Assembly (NCBI GenBank): GCA_012934845.2
Contig: WNNJ02003730.1
Location: 1-64,000 of the forward strand
Direction: 5' to 3'
Origin: Pomphorhynchus laevis
Taxonomy: Eukaryota; Acanthocephala; Palaeacanthocephala; Echinorhynchida; Pomphorhynchidae
Length of the DNA stretch: 64,000 nt
Shown: positions 9,241 through 22,800 of the stretch, in pieces
Layout: each line of letters begins with the position of its first letter
Position numbering within the stretch: the stretch's first letter is position 1
Program-made: the position numbers and the translations under genes
The notes under the pieces: generated by a model
What the model saw: only the letters and a program-made list of their open reading frames with translations
Told to the model about the DNA's origin: nothing
Databases searched by the model: none

Positions 9241-12200
9241 ATTGAAATATAAAAATAAAATCTGTATGTATATCCTGCTCCAAAATTTTAATTTTGCATA
9301 ATTTTTTGTAAAATATAAAGCATTCTTCAACTACTAAATAAATTTAATTTAGCCGCTATATACCCAGTTTTGTATTAGAATTCAAGTTTTGAGGTTTCAA
9401 AAACATTTTAAGAATTTTAAATTTTGAGGAAATTTTAAAGTTTTGCAATTATTAAAGTAAAAGTTTGTAAATTTATTATCGATCCTTATTTGAATTTGTA
9501 TGGGAAATAACATTTATAAATATTCAGGCCCACTTTCGTCACCATTTTATTTCTTCAAATAAATCTTTACGACTATCACAATCAGCTGTTAATTTCAAAA
9601 AACATGTTCGAAATTATTTTAAGAAATACTTTTTCACGATCAAATACGTACGAATAGGCTATTGTGAAATTGCTATATATAATGTAAAAACCACCAATTC
9701 TAAATTTGGGCATCAATTTCTAACTTTTTCCACTATGAACTTAAAATTATTTTTATCGAGCACGAACGTTCATGTGTGTAGATACAGATATGCGATTTCG
9801 ACTTTTAAAATGTTTAAATATTTTAAAAAATATGATGCACAATATAATTTGATATTTACTATTTATTTTTAATATTTTATTAATTTCAAAATATGTTGCT
9901 TGATTTGGAGAAAGAACAATTTAAAAATTAGCTACAATCAATGACTCATTTTGAAAACAAAAATTGAAATTATCCTTCCTTAAAAATAAATACTACAATA
10001 ATTTATTAAAACTAAATCATAAATACGTATTACTCTTTTGTTAGAAAATTAAGGCAGTTTTAAATAATTTGTCAGAGAAATTCATTTAGAAAATATATTC
10101 TTATTTTAAAACAAAATTAAAATCAAGTAGAATTTATTGTGTCTAGAATATACTTGGAGAGATCTTCAGAAGGACTGCTAGGCACAGAGAGTAGTGATTT
10201 CTGCAATATCATTGTAAATCGGTCTTAATCAAAGAAGTTCAATATTTTAATATTGACAATATTTTTGTATTAATGATGGCAATGATGAATATCGTCAATA
10301 CAAAAGTTTATTTCTTTGTGTTTATTAAGCGATCAAAAAAAGGATTTATTTTAACGTGGCAAATATTCTGTTTAACGTGGCAAATATTCCGATTACTGTT
10401 CGTATTCGTTGTTAAGTTAAAAATATTCATCTTACGTATATCGGAAGATGAGTAAACTGAAGATGAGTATCTACAGTTCTACGGTTTTATTTGTGTGTGA
10501 GATACATTGATTTAAAGTATATAAATAATTAATTTAACAGAAAATTTCAAGTTCCCTTATTTGAATTTTTGACAAATTCAATTTCTTCGTTCATCTCGTT
10601 TTAGAAAATTCGTTATTTTAAGGTTTTAGCTTATCTAGATCAAAAAATTCAAAATAGATATTAAGCATAAAGAAACATATAAATATATGTTTTCTGAAAG
10701 TAATAAAATTTATAAATATGTGAGCAAGTGATATTATGCTATAGTTAAGTTAATAATTTTATTTATTAGTGGAGTCGTATTTAGAGAAAACGGATGAAGT
10801 GCAAGCGTGTGCACTTGAAAGGCTGATTAAGTGAATGCATGTGTATTGAAATTATATTTGAATTACATTGAATTTATGATGAATATTTTAATATTATATA
10901 ATAATATTAATAATATTATATAAATATTATTTTTAATATTTTAAATATCGCCATATTTTAAAGATATTTAAATATAAAAATATTCAAATATAACAGCATA
11001 AAAAATATTAGAACTTATTGAAACAGCATCTTAAAGTTAAATTTTTAAAACAGCCAAATTTATAAGATTTTAATGAAATATTAATTACGAGCAGATAAAT
11101 AACAGCTAGCATAATAACGGAGAACAAAGGACATGTTCTGCGTTAAAGAAAATTTATGATTATTTAATCCAAAGACACTTTATATTGTTTGTGAAATATA
11201 ATTGACCTATGACTTTCAAATATAAACAACGTTTATCAAAGCAGTATATCTTAAATTTAGATTTCAGATCTCATCTAAATAAGTATTTTTTTTGTTATTT
11301 ATATGCCTATAATGTTTTAGATGTTGACATATGATTTATAATCTATCCATACATATGATTTATAGTCTATCCATAAGTTCTTACTCCCCTTGCTTGTACG
11401 ATTTTATTAAAGGATAATTAAAAAATTGATTTTTCAACTGATATAATCAATTGATTACTCTGATTATCATCGACATTAATTAATTGATAAAAAACATGAT
11501 GGCTAAACTCAAAATTTAAAACTCAATCTTTTAATTGAGTACCAACTTAATAGTGCAAGTAAAGTTTAAATAATAGAGCGTATTATCACAAAAAATTAAT
11601 ACAAAATTTACTAAACGCATTTGTACATTTTATATTTTGACAAAGAAAGTTTTATTTAATAAATAAAAATTTGATTGTTCACTTATTTTAAATCAGTGGA
11701 GTGAGTGAAATTATAATTATTTTTATAAAAAGTCAAATTTTCGATACCTGACTGCATCAAAATTATGAAAAATGTACAATAATTTCGTCGTAAGGATGAT
11801 AACAGCAGATTAATTGTATCAGATAAATTTAATTTAACATTTAAAATAATTTAACGTTTAAACATTTGAAATATTAATTAAAAATATAAAGATATAAAAA
11901 ATCAAAATAAATTACAAAAATCTATGTATTTAAAATATTAATTACAAATTTGAGTAAAAACTTAAATTTGCTTTATTTAATTTAATTTAAAATTTAATCA
12001 AATGTTAAAATATTAATTAAACATATTAAAAAATATAAGAACATATTAATTTTAGCTGACTATTTTAAATCCTGAAAACATCAAAAAAGTGCATTGATCT
12101 ATTTGAAGAAAATATTAATATTTGCTAATACCAACCGTAATAATGTAAATGTGAATGAAAAGTCATTTACTTTTTTTATATGTGCAATACAATGAGTTAG

Positions 12201-12442
12201 AATAAAGTTAGAATATGATTAATGTTCATATCATTGAATGTATATAAACGCACTATTATACATAATTCACTTTATAAAGATAATGAATTTGTGCTACAGA
12301 CTTTATGATGGTATATTTAAAAATGTTTAGCAAATTGTAATATAACAGATTTAACTGTATCAGATAAACATTTGTCAATGAGTATTGAATTAAAATTTTA
12401 AAATTCCAAAAGCTGAGTTTAAATGCAATTTTTGTATTTTCA
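9241..12442. other. AT-rich DNA without recognisable gene
   Basis: Both strands are closed by frequent stops. Only short chance ORFs occur (for example 10273-10455), without recognisable motifs. Local AT-rich inverted repeats are visible (for example AATATTATATAATAATATT near 10890) and a duplicated word around 11330-11370. Confidence 0.6.
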
Positions 12443-13387
12443 TTATAATAGGAGAACAATGAACTCAAAGCTTTGAGTAAAATGCAATGCAATCTGTTTT
12501 ACATGTGAACACGAATATCAACGAAAAGATAAGTTTCGTTCACATTATAAAATGCATCATAATACATCGTAGTTGCTGAAAGTTCAGTAAGATGCATTCA
12601 ATCAATTGATTAATTGACTTAATTGATTTAATAATGTTTACAGTCGACTGTAAGCTGATCAAATAGATGGACTCTTCGTAATCAATGATCGATGTGTTAT
12701 TGTCATAGATTTACTTTTAATAAACTCACTGGTTCAATCTTCTGGAGACTTTAACTATTCCAAGTTTTTAATAAATGTAATTTCGAATATAATGAATGCA
12801 TGTTAAATGATTAGTTAATGATTGGTTATTAATTGATTAATGATTAGTTAATAATGAATACATCCGTTGTTTGCCGTTAAATGAAATCTCATCATTTGAA
12901 AAATTTCATATTATAATAGGAGAACAATTAACTCAAAGCTTTGAGTAAAATGCACTGCAATCTGTTTTATATGTAAACACGAATAACAACGAAAAGATAA
13001 GTTTCGTTTACATTTTAAAATGTATTATAATACATCGTAGTTGCTGAAAGTTCAGTAAGATGTATTCAATCAATTGATTAATTGACTGTACGCAAAACGC
13101 TAATGTTTACAGTCGACTGTAAGCTGATCAAATAGATGGACTCTTCGTAATCAATGATCGATGTGTTATTGTCATAGATTTACTTTTAATAAACTCACGG
13201 GTAAATTTTTCTAGAGACTTTAACTATTCCAAGTTTTAATAAATGTAATTTCGAATATAATTAATGCATGTTAAATGATTAATTATTAATTAGTTAATGA
13301 TTGGTTATTAATTGATTAATGATTAGTTAATAATATATACATCCGTTGTTTGCCGTTAAATGAAATTTCATCATTTGAAAAATTTCA
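12443..13387 (+). repeat. Two-copy tandem duplication, ~470-bp unit
   Basis: 12443-12910 and 12911-13387 are near-identical in tandem. Both begin TTATAATAGGAGAACAAT and end with a TTTGAAAAATTTCAT-type sequence. Each contains clustered TTAATTGATTAATGATTAG words. Differences are scattered substitutions and small indels, so the duplication is recent but not brand new. No coding potential is seen. It lies just downstream of gene A. Confidence 0.88.
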
Positions 13388-13824
13388 TTATTCGTAGACC
13401 CATTACGATGCCGAAGCCAAGTGCGTTCATAATGTTCTCTTTCTAGGGTTATATTTGTATTTTAATAAAGGCATTAATCGTCGTTTTCAGAATCTACAAA
13501 CTAGTAAATGTTTGTTCTGTTTACTGTGCATTTGGATTTGTATACGTAAAGATATAAATTTGAATTTTATTAATAAAAAGTATTAATTTTGTATCTGTAT
13601 ATTTAAGGATAAAGAAAAGTTTAAATACTAGAGCATTCATGGCAGTTATTAAAATACTATCTGGATTAATTAAAATTTAAGATTATTTGGAAATATAATA
13701 ATAGTGAGTATTTATATTGGATCGGTTTTTGTATAAGTGAATCTTCTTTTACAAGTATATGTTATTATGTTTTATTGTTTTATTATTTTCTATTATGTTT
13801 TGAAATATAATATTGTAGCTTATC
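13388..13824. other. Downstream flank of transporter gene A
   Basis: Between the tandem duplication and the terminal exon of gene A. Stops occur in all frames. It would contain the 3' UTR and poly(A) site of gene A on the minus strand, but no signal was assigned with confidence. Confidence 0.4.
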
Positions 13825-16800
13825 TTATATTTTTGATTCTGGAAATATTTATTTATGAACTAACTAAATACGAACTCACCATATAACATGACAAACCAGA
13901 TATGCTTTTTGTATATCGCCAATGGATAGAAAAAAATACCGGCTAAAATTAAAGCGGCTGCCACTGCACAACTATGGGGTGAAGCTGCCAATGAAATGAT
14001 CAGAATAAACACCATGACCAATGCGAATGCAACCGCAAAACCAATATTAGCCTATAAATACGATATTTTAGTAGTTAATAGTGATCAATAATATTTCTGT
14101 ATTGTCGTATATGCTTGTTGGCTTAATGCAACGTGCGTTGTCATCAAAAATTTCAATTGTAACAATGACTGCACAATTAAATTAACTTAAAATTAGGAAG
14201 CAAACTATCGATGACTGGTTTGATAATAGTAATTAATTGCAAAAAAGGTAGGTTTTCAAATTGGAGGTAAAACTTTTTTACCAACACTGATTTTATTTGA
14301 AATCATAAATTTCAAATAAAATAAATTTCAAATTTTTAATTTGCAAACTGTAAGACGAAAGTCTTTCATTAAAAGCTAAATGCGAATTAAGCAGACGAGT
14401 CGAGTGATCGTCAGCCAACATTAAAAGGACCGAAACCTGAAATGTAGGTATTATATCAGTAATTGATGATGTACAGTAATACTGAAATGTAGAGTACTGA
14501 TGTTGGCTTATATGATTTGAGCAAAATGCGGTGTTATCAAACAATTTAATTGTAACAATGACTGCATAATTAAATTAAAATTATGCATATATACAATATA
14601 TGATTAATATGGCTTGTAGTTTTATTGAACATAAAATAGGGCAACGAAGTGTTTAAAAATTCATAATATAATGTTTTTGCAAAAAAATTGTTCTTGTATT
14701 TTATATTTTACAAACGCAATTAATGAGAATTACAACTAATTATAGTATAAAATAATAAAAAAATATTTTTAATTAAATAATAAATTTTTACTTAAATTCA
14801 CTAAAAAAACGTAATTATAAAATTATGAAATTTAAAAAATTTAATATTTGAAGAATTTCAATTCTGTAAAGAAAGAAATCGATAGCTATCCCCTCAACTA
14901 TTAGATAAAAAATAGGAACTAATTAGGATTCGGCAGTCATTGAAGACAATGAATTCTACAATTTCGAAACGCGTCTTGTTGAGTACAGTGTGTTGGAAAG
15001 AAGGGTAAATAAAACTATAAATACTGCGCCATACACGAAATATAAAAATACAAATTTAAAATTTACTAATAAAGTAAAATGCTGGATGGAAACTTAGATA
15101 TAACGTGAAATGTATGTCTGGATGTGCGACTGATGAGACCCACCCATGCTGAAATGGTTGTAACGTCCTGCTGTATCAAGAAAATAAGCTGTGAGGATAA
15201 TGTTGTGTTACAACCAGAAGAATTTCAGCTCACAGATGCCACTCGTTGCTGCCACTCATGCCTCCACTCATGCCGCCACTCATGCTGCCACTCGTTGCAA
15301 GTGGCAGCATGAAAACAGTGATCCGGCTAGCGGATCACAAACAAAAAAACTGTTTTCGCATAGATCGTTAGAATTCGTTTTCCTACCAAAAATAATGGAG
15401 ATAAATATCTACATTACTGGAGATGCCAGCTTAGTAGATGTTACGTTGAATCGCGATACAGACGTTTTGAGTTCAAATCATACCTGTGAGGATAATTTCG
15501 TGTCACAATCCGAAAAATTAAAATATGCGTAAAAATTAAATACTGATCTAAATAAAATCTTACTTGCTAATTTTGAAAGGTGTCACTGATATATTTAGTC
15601 AGAATAAGAACATTATATTTTAATCAAATATTTAAAGCAGCTTCATGAATGACTGCAAAATTCGATTTATTAAAACTCAAGATCTTAATCCTCCGATATA
15701 AAATAATACCCGTTCTAAACTAAATATTTTAACCCTATCACGTACATGTCATTTTTAATTTAAATATAAAATGCATAATGACTAGTTAATTGGGAATAAA
15801 AATGTAAAATGATCCACATAAAATTGATTTAAGAATGAAAAATAAAGTACTATATGCATAAACAAATTAAATCTAAAATCTATAATTAAAAATAAAATTA
15901 AATCTTTTAAATAAGATAATAAGACAACGACGTCTTCGTATTACACATGTGAATAAACACGTGTGAATAAACACATGTGAATAAACACATGTGAATAAAC
16001 ACATGTGAATAAACACATGTGAATAAACACGTGTGAATAAACACATGTGATTATATCACGTTGATGAAAATTGGTCGTTGTTTGTATTTTAGTTATTTGC
16101 TCAGTATATCAATCGACGGGATGTTTATTCAAATTAAAGTTGATCCAGTATAAATTGATCCAAATAATAAATTGATCTAGTACAACAAGTATTATAATCA
16201 CAACCTCTGCATTCAATCATCTTTTTAGAAAAAATTGGAAGGTGATAGCTTTTGAAATTTCTTTTTATAAAATGACGTGTAAATTAATTCTGTTAAAATT
16301 ACATTCGTGTGCCATCTAATTATATGCTTAGGCATAATAAATTATCCACACAAGAAAAGTTCCTTTGATATAACTTTCATAATGTTTCGGTCATACATAG
16401 CGACGCTTTTCAAGATAGTACTTGTTAACGAAAAAATATTGACTTGTATCCGTAAAAATTAAGGAATCTTTAAGATGGGAATCCTTAATTCTTGAATGGG
16501 AATCCATTCAAGAATTCCCATCGACAGTATGGATTAAGTTAATTTCTTCGTATTCTTCCGTACCCATTATTTAAGGCAATTTTTGCCTTTTATTTTTGTA
16601 AACAAATCAATTCAGCTAACTGTGTCTACCTATTTTATAAAATAAATAAATAAAATGTATAATAATGATTTAATAATAATGATTTTCAAGTACTATCATG
16701 AAAAGGTTCACTATGTATGACTGAAACATTGTAAAATTTATATAAAAAGAAATGTTGTCGAATGGATAATTTATTGTCATAGCATAGGATGCAAATTAAT

Positions 16801-19800
16801 AAAGAATTATTGGAGCTGGATCAATATATTGGGAAAATTTTATTTGATTAGCATCTTCAGAAAATTACAGTAATTTTCAATCATCTTTAGTAATTTTATT
16901 GTCTGATATAATAATTGTTCCAAAAAGTTACCTTAAATTTTCTCAGAATGCTAATAGAAGTTAGCGAGATATCAAATAAAATTTCCCAATTTATTTGATC
17001 CAGCTCCAATAATTCTTTATCAAGAATTGATCATTATTAGTTTATTTACAATCATTCGACAGTGCTAAGGAATCACTGGTCTGCAGTTATCGAGAAGCTT
17101 AGAAAAGGTAATTTATTGAAGATGAAAACATAGATAGCGAAATATCAAATAAAATTTTCCTTCTTTATTTTGATCCAGCTCCAATAATTCTTTATCAATA
17201 AATGGATCATTATCAACTATTTACAATGTAAATTAATATTGATTTCATTATACCAAAACGACTCTGGTTTTCTTCTCTAAATTATTGACATTAAGATGAG
17301 TTATCAAAATATTAAACTAACATTTTTTTGAATGATATAATCAACTTCTTGTTTTCTCTCATCTTATAACATTTTATAAGTATGAAGAATTGACTTATTT
17401 AAAAACTTTCAAATCACTTTTATATCCAATAGTTTATCTTGCAATCCGATAATTGCAACAATTTTTCTAATTTACAATCAGACTAACACTTTAAAATACT
17501 TGCTCTGAATGGTCGTTTGATGTTTGGATGTTTCAGCCGAAGCAGAAGAAAAGTTGCTGCAAGAATGATATAAAATGTTACTTCAGAGAAGGATACCATG
17601 TACACGAGAATATTTAATTCATCAATTGCCAAATAAATAGAGGCTAAAACACCCTAAATTAAAAATAAAAACTCTAAGTTGTTAACACAATGTTTTATAT
17701 ATAAATATTTTATGAATAAATCGGCATCACTTAGGTGGCAAATATGGTACTCAGCATGAACAAATATGGCAAACATAGCAAACATGGTACAGCATGAACA
17801 ATTTTGTTCAGCATGAACAAATAATACGAATATAAAAATAAGTGGTTTCGATGTTATAACTATTAAACTATTAATTTTTGATCAACGAAACAGGAAATAA
17901 ATTTATTGCTTCCTATATTTTGCTAAATTCTACTATCGAAAAGAGAAATCATTTAAAGTTTATAAGAAAATAATTTTTTCTTCAACATAAGATAAAAGTG
18001 GTCAGTTCTTTAATAACTGGTCGAAAAGGTTTAAAAGCTACAAAATTAATAGTTTTCCGAAAGAAGGGATCCAAATTATTTATAATAAAAGTTTATTATA
18101 ATATTTTATTTGATATTTATTTAATATTTTATTTTAATAACAAAGTAGAATACTTTATTATATATTATATTATTACAATATTTCGAAAATAGATGCGTAA
18201 TATTCTATTTTAAAAATATAAACAAACATTACAGAATTTGCGGGATTTCTAAATGCACAACTAAAAATTTGAGTGTCAAATGTAATGAAAACGTGTCTGT
18301 GAATTTAATACTTAAAATGTATACTGCAAATTGAATAAGAATTTTTTAACTGCACGTAATACATTAAACCGGAGAAATTAAAAATTAATTTATTTCAAAT
18401 TTCTTTATTTGAAATTTAGTGTTCGCCAAAACGTATTTTATTTTTATTAACAATCTGTAATCAACAATTTGTTATTTTCAATAAAATTGTTATAATGAAT
18501 TTAGAATTCAGATAATATTTATAATATTTATTTAATAATATTATTAATATTATAATATTAAGAATTTTTACTTTTGTAAATTACCTTAATTTATCGCATA
18601 TACCAAAAAATATTTTATAACGTTACAATAAATTCAATATTATAGAAAATGGCTAATTAAATTCCTTGACTTCTACTTAAAGACTACAGCCGAATCTAAA
18701 GAATTATATATATCATAATAAATTAAATTATGACGATAAAAATGAGGAATGAGGTTATATCTTAGGTTAATTAGGTTATTATCTCGTCGATAATGATTGA
18801 GTAATATCGATCATTATCCACTCCCCTAGTATCAAAGATAGTTAAGAATAAGCGTACATCCAATATAATATGGATTCATAACTTTTATCATATTTTAAAT
18901 CAAGTTAAAACATTGTTTATCGATTTAATGTTTGAACTAGTGCATGTGATATATTCACATTAAATTGTTCGCTTAGCCCATTGATTATACATAAATACGA
19001 TATATTTTTTATCATAACATTTTCAAATGTGTCAAACTATTTTTAGAATATGAGAACTGCATAATGGAAAATATTAACTTTAAAAATCACACCGAAATAC
19101 AAATTCGTAAAAGCATACGATCGTTAAAAGAGCAGCTGCCGGTGACGATTGTGAAACAGTAAGAAGCCGAAAAGGGCAAGGAAGATGTCCTCTTCTTGAT
19201 GCTCCATACAGTATTCTAAACGTGTTACATCATTAATAAATTATGATGTATTAATGAAACAGTGAGATTTTTATTAAAAGGAATGACAGTGCAATGACAT
19301 TTCTCTTATACACTAAAATGCAATAAAACTGGTACTTACAAATAATATTGATGATCTCTAATTCTTATTCTGATACTCTGATAGTTTTATCAGAGGAAAT
19401 ACATCATTAGCGCGTATTTGGCCCCGCTGCTATGTTGGGTATAGGAGTTAGGGGCCGAAACCTGATAGCATAGCAGTTCTTTCTGATGACCTATAATTCT
19501 TATTCTGATACAACGTCTGTTATTTATTAGTCAATTCATAAAAATGACGTTTATCTTTTCATTTTATTTTTTATTTTTTATTTTTTTTATTTTTTATTTT
19601 TTAACTTGATTTAAATTATAGAAAATCTAAAAACAATTATTAATTTTATTATTTAATTATTAAATTTTGATTTAGCATTATTATGTTTTGTTTATTTTAT
19701 AATTATGTTAAATACGTAGACTCAGTTAGCTGATTTGTTTTATACATTTATTTTTTTAATTGGCATTAAAAAATGGTCAATCTAAATGATCTAGCGGACC

Positions 19801-22800
19801 CTTTCTGAAATGAATTATAACTCCGCAGATACATTCAAATAAAAAATATCTTATTTAGAAACATAATATATACATCCTTTTTTGAGTGAAAAATTCTGCT
19901 TCCAATTTTGCAGCAAAATGCATAAACTTGGTCAGCGTGACAAATTTTTAACAGACAATTTAAGCAGACAATTCAAATGTTGTGATGCATAACTAATTCT
20001 AGAACAGCTGACTTGGAATATGGATATGATTTATGCAAATATGGTGCTCTTATACGTGAAATTGATCACAATCTTACGAATGCTAATATAATATTGATTG
20101 ACTGCGGTAAAATCATTCAGAAATTCAACAGTAAGGCATTCACATAAATCTGAAACATGTGGCTTCATGACCACACGAAGTCATTCTCTTTATTTCCGTA
20201 TTTATTCTATAAAGTTATTGTAGTGTAAAATATAATAATATTTCATTAAATTAAATATTTATATAAAACAAATACCTTGATGTGGCATTGAGCTCGCTGT
20301 TTATATATCCTAACATTGATAAAGACACAAGTATAGAGAATACAATGCCTAGTGGTTGCCAAACTTTTGATGCAAATGCCTTGATAATGTTTCTAAGTAC
20401 AATATTTTAAGTCAAGACATATTTACCACAGCTGTAGTGCTGACGGTTTGCATCTCCTCAGTTGTAAGAATAAACATGTACGATATATTTACCCATAAAA
20501 AACAAAATGAAACGATCGTTAATCCTAATATCGATGCAATCGGAAGTGATCTGTAAGAATAAAAATAGCATAAAAATTATCAGATTAAATGAAATTAAAC
20601 AATCGATAGACGATTAATTAATATTTTAATAAATCGCATATAAATCGTTAAATAATCGATAGACGATTAATTAATGGTTTAACAAATTGCATTTAAATCG
20701 ACTAAATAGTATTATAGTTATAATCTACTTTTGGTATTTGACTTACTTTTGGACGATAGTAACGATTAAATTTTAAACGAGTAAAATTAAAAGTTTTAAA
20801 AATAAATTTTTATTATAAATTTTAAATGATCTATTAAAATTTTATTATTGAAAGCATAAGTGCAACTCGTGTTGTTCATGTAATGGTTTATAATTTAAAT
20901 CTATAAGATTTATGTAAATTTTATTTATTTAATTAACTATTAATTATTTTTATTTATTTAATAATTTTTATTTATTTAAGTAAAAGATTATTTTTAATTT
21001 AGGAATGTGAAAATAAAAGGCAAACGTAAAATGATGTAAAATTGGTTTAATTTTCAATTCAGAGAGTCCAAGTAGTCCAATTTATTATCAATTTAATTGC
21101 TATTGTTATAAAATATTATTAATTTTGTCTTTACGCAACAACAATTGTATTTTAAATATTGTAGATATCGATCAAGGAAGTTACTTTTATCCTAACTAGT
21201 TAGTCACTGGTGTATTTTAGTAGCTGATGTAGTAATTAATAATATGTAATTAAAATTTCCAATCAACTAAATGCGAAATCGTTTGTATTAATTTGGCAAA
21301 TAACGGTTGTCCTTTGATAACGTATCGAAAATGAACAAGGAAATTATTAAATATAATGGCAAAAAAGTTGTTTAAGTATTAAGTAGTGTTTTTTAATTCG
21401 ATAAATGTCAGGTAGTCAATTTTATAAATTGGTTAGTAAAGAAGTACTCCTTTATTAGTACCGATGATTTCTTTTTATGGAATATATTTTAATGATCACC
21501 GTCATTATAGGAGTCAGTGAGAGGTAAATACAAGCTCTTGTTTGTATATCGTTGCTTGTTCTTCTTGGTAGTACAATACACATTTAGTATACACATTTAT
21601 TAAGCAAATTAGCAATTGTAGGTTCAATTGTATCTGTGGTTTTTCTACTCTGGACCCAACTGGACAGTTTAGCTACCCTTCCTAGTGACACCAATGTGAT
21701 GGTAAGTAGTTCTGAACAATTTTCACTGAGCCTTCCACAGTCTGGACCTAACTTGTTGGACTGCTGAACTTTCTAGTGACACCATTGCAATGGTTAGTAG
21801 TTTGGAATCGTTTTCACTGAACATCATTTGGTGGAATTCGGGTGGTACTTCTACTCTTGGCCTTTTATCTGGTCGAGGGGTAGATGTTATAGTCCCTCAG
21901 AAGCCTAAATCTATCTGCTCCATCAGAGCATTACTCGATTTATATAACCCCTTCACTCCTCTACATCTCAAGGTCTTAACCTTGATATGTTAAGACCTTA
22001 TAACCTCTTAAGACCCTCCCTCCTGCTGAACTATTCTTGTCCTGCCCTGTATTGTTTAGTAATAACACTAAAAACGATAATATTTATATTCGGCCGAGTG
22101 ATATTCAAAATAACCGTGATCTCCAGAATCATATACAAAGAAGGTTCAACTTTGATCCAATCAGAGTGGCCTTATTCCAAGTAGCTATCCTACTTTTCCC
22201 TGTTGAAGGAAATGCGAATATGATCAGATTTAATTCCTAACTCACTTGCAAGCTACCGCAATACTTTCAACACCTATAAAGGTCGAATATTCAATCCCAC
22301 TACTTGCTCAAGGTCCTTGAAAAAATGCTACACCTCAATATCTCTGCTTCCTTCAGACAGACCCTTCCGAAAGAATACTTCTGCTTTAGATATAGACTCC
22401 AGCTAGGTAGAGATAGGACGAGCATTGCTTGTCTTTGTAGCATAGGTCTTGATAAAATTTTGGAAGAATCACTATTCCGTCACAATTATTAAGCCACTCA
22501 ATCTCTCCAACCATTCCCACATTGAAATGACTTCAGGAGTAAGGACAAATCTGTTACAGATATGCTAAATTCCCGAAGGCCACTTCCAGGTACCTTCCAA
22601 ACTCAAGTGCCACTCTCCTCTCGTGTCTGTCATATTTTAACAGTCAGTCAGAGAAAGTAGATCGCCATCACAATGCTATTAGCCTCACCGTTCGATGTTG
22701 CCCGCATCAATATTAGCCGGGGCATATTTTTATCAAAAAATACATCTATTTCATGCCCAAGAGATCTGCGGCCCATCTCGATTCAAAACTCCCTCATATC

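Noticed and set aside
15125-15180. CTGATGAG ... GAAA near 15128-15152 as a hammerhead
   Set aside because: Stem II would have about two pairs and no stem I partner is found.
15944-16052. CRISPR-like array
   Set aside because: Units are contiguous 14-mers without spacers, in a eukaryotic intron.
20380-20393. Frameshift in gene A at exon 6
   Set aside because: It appears only if the TAG acceptor is assumed; with the AAG acceptor exon 6 is 104 bp, as in gene B, and in frame.
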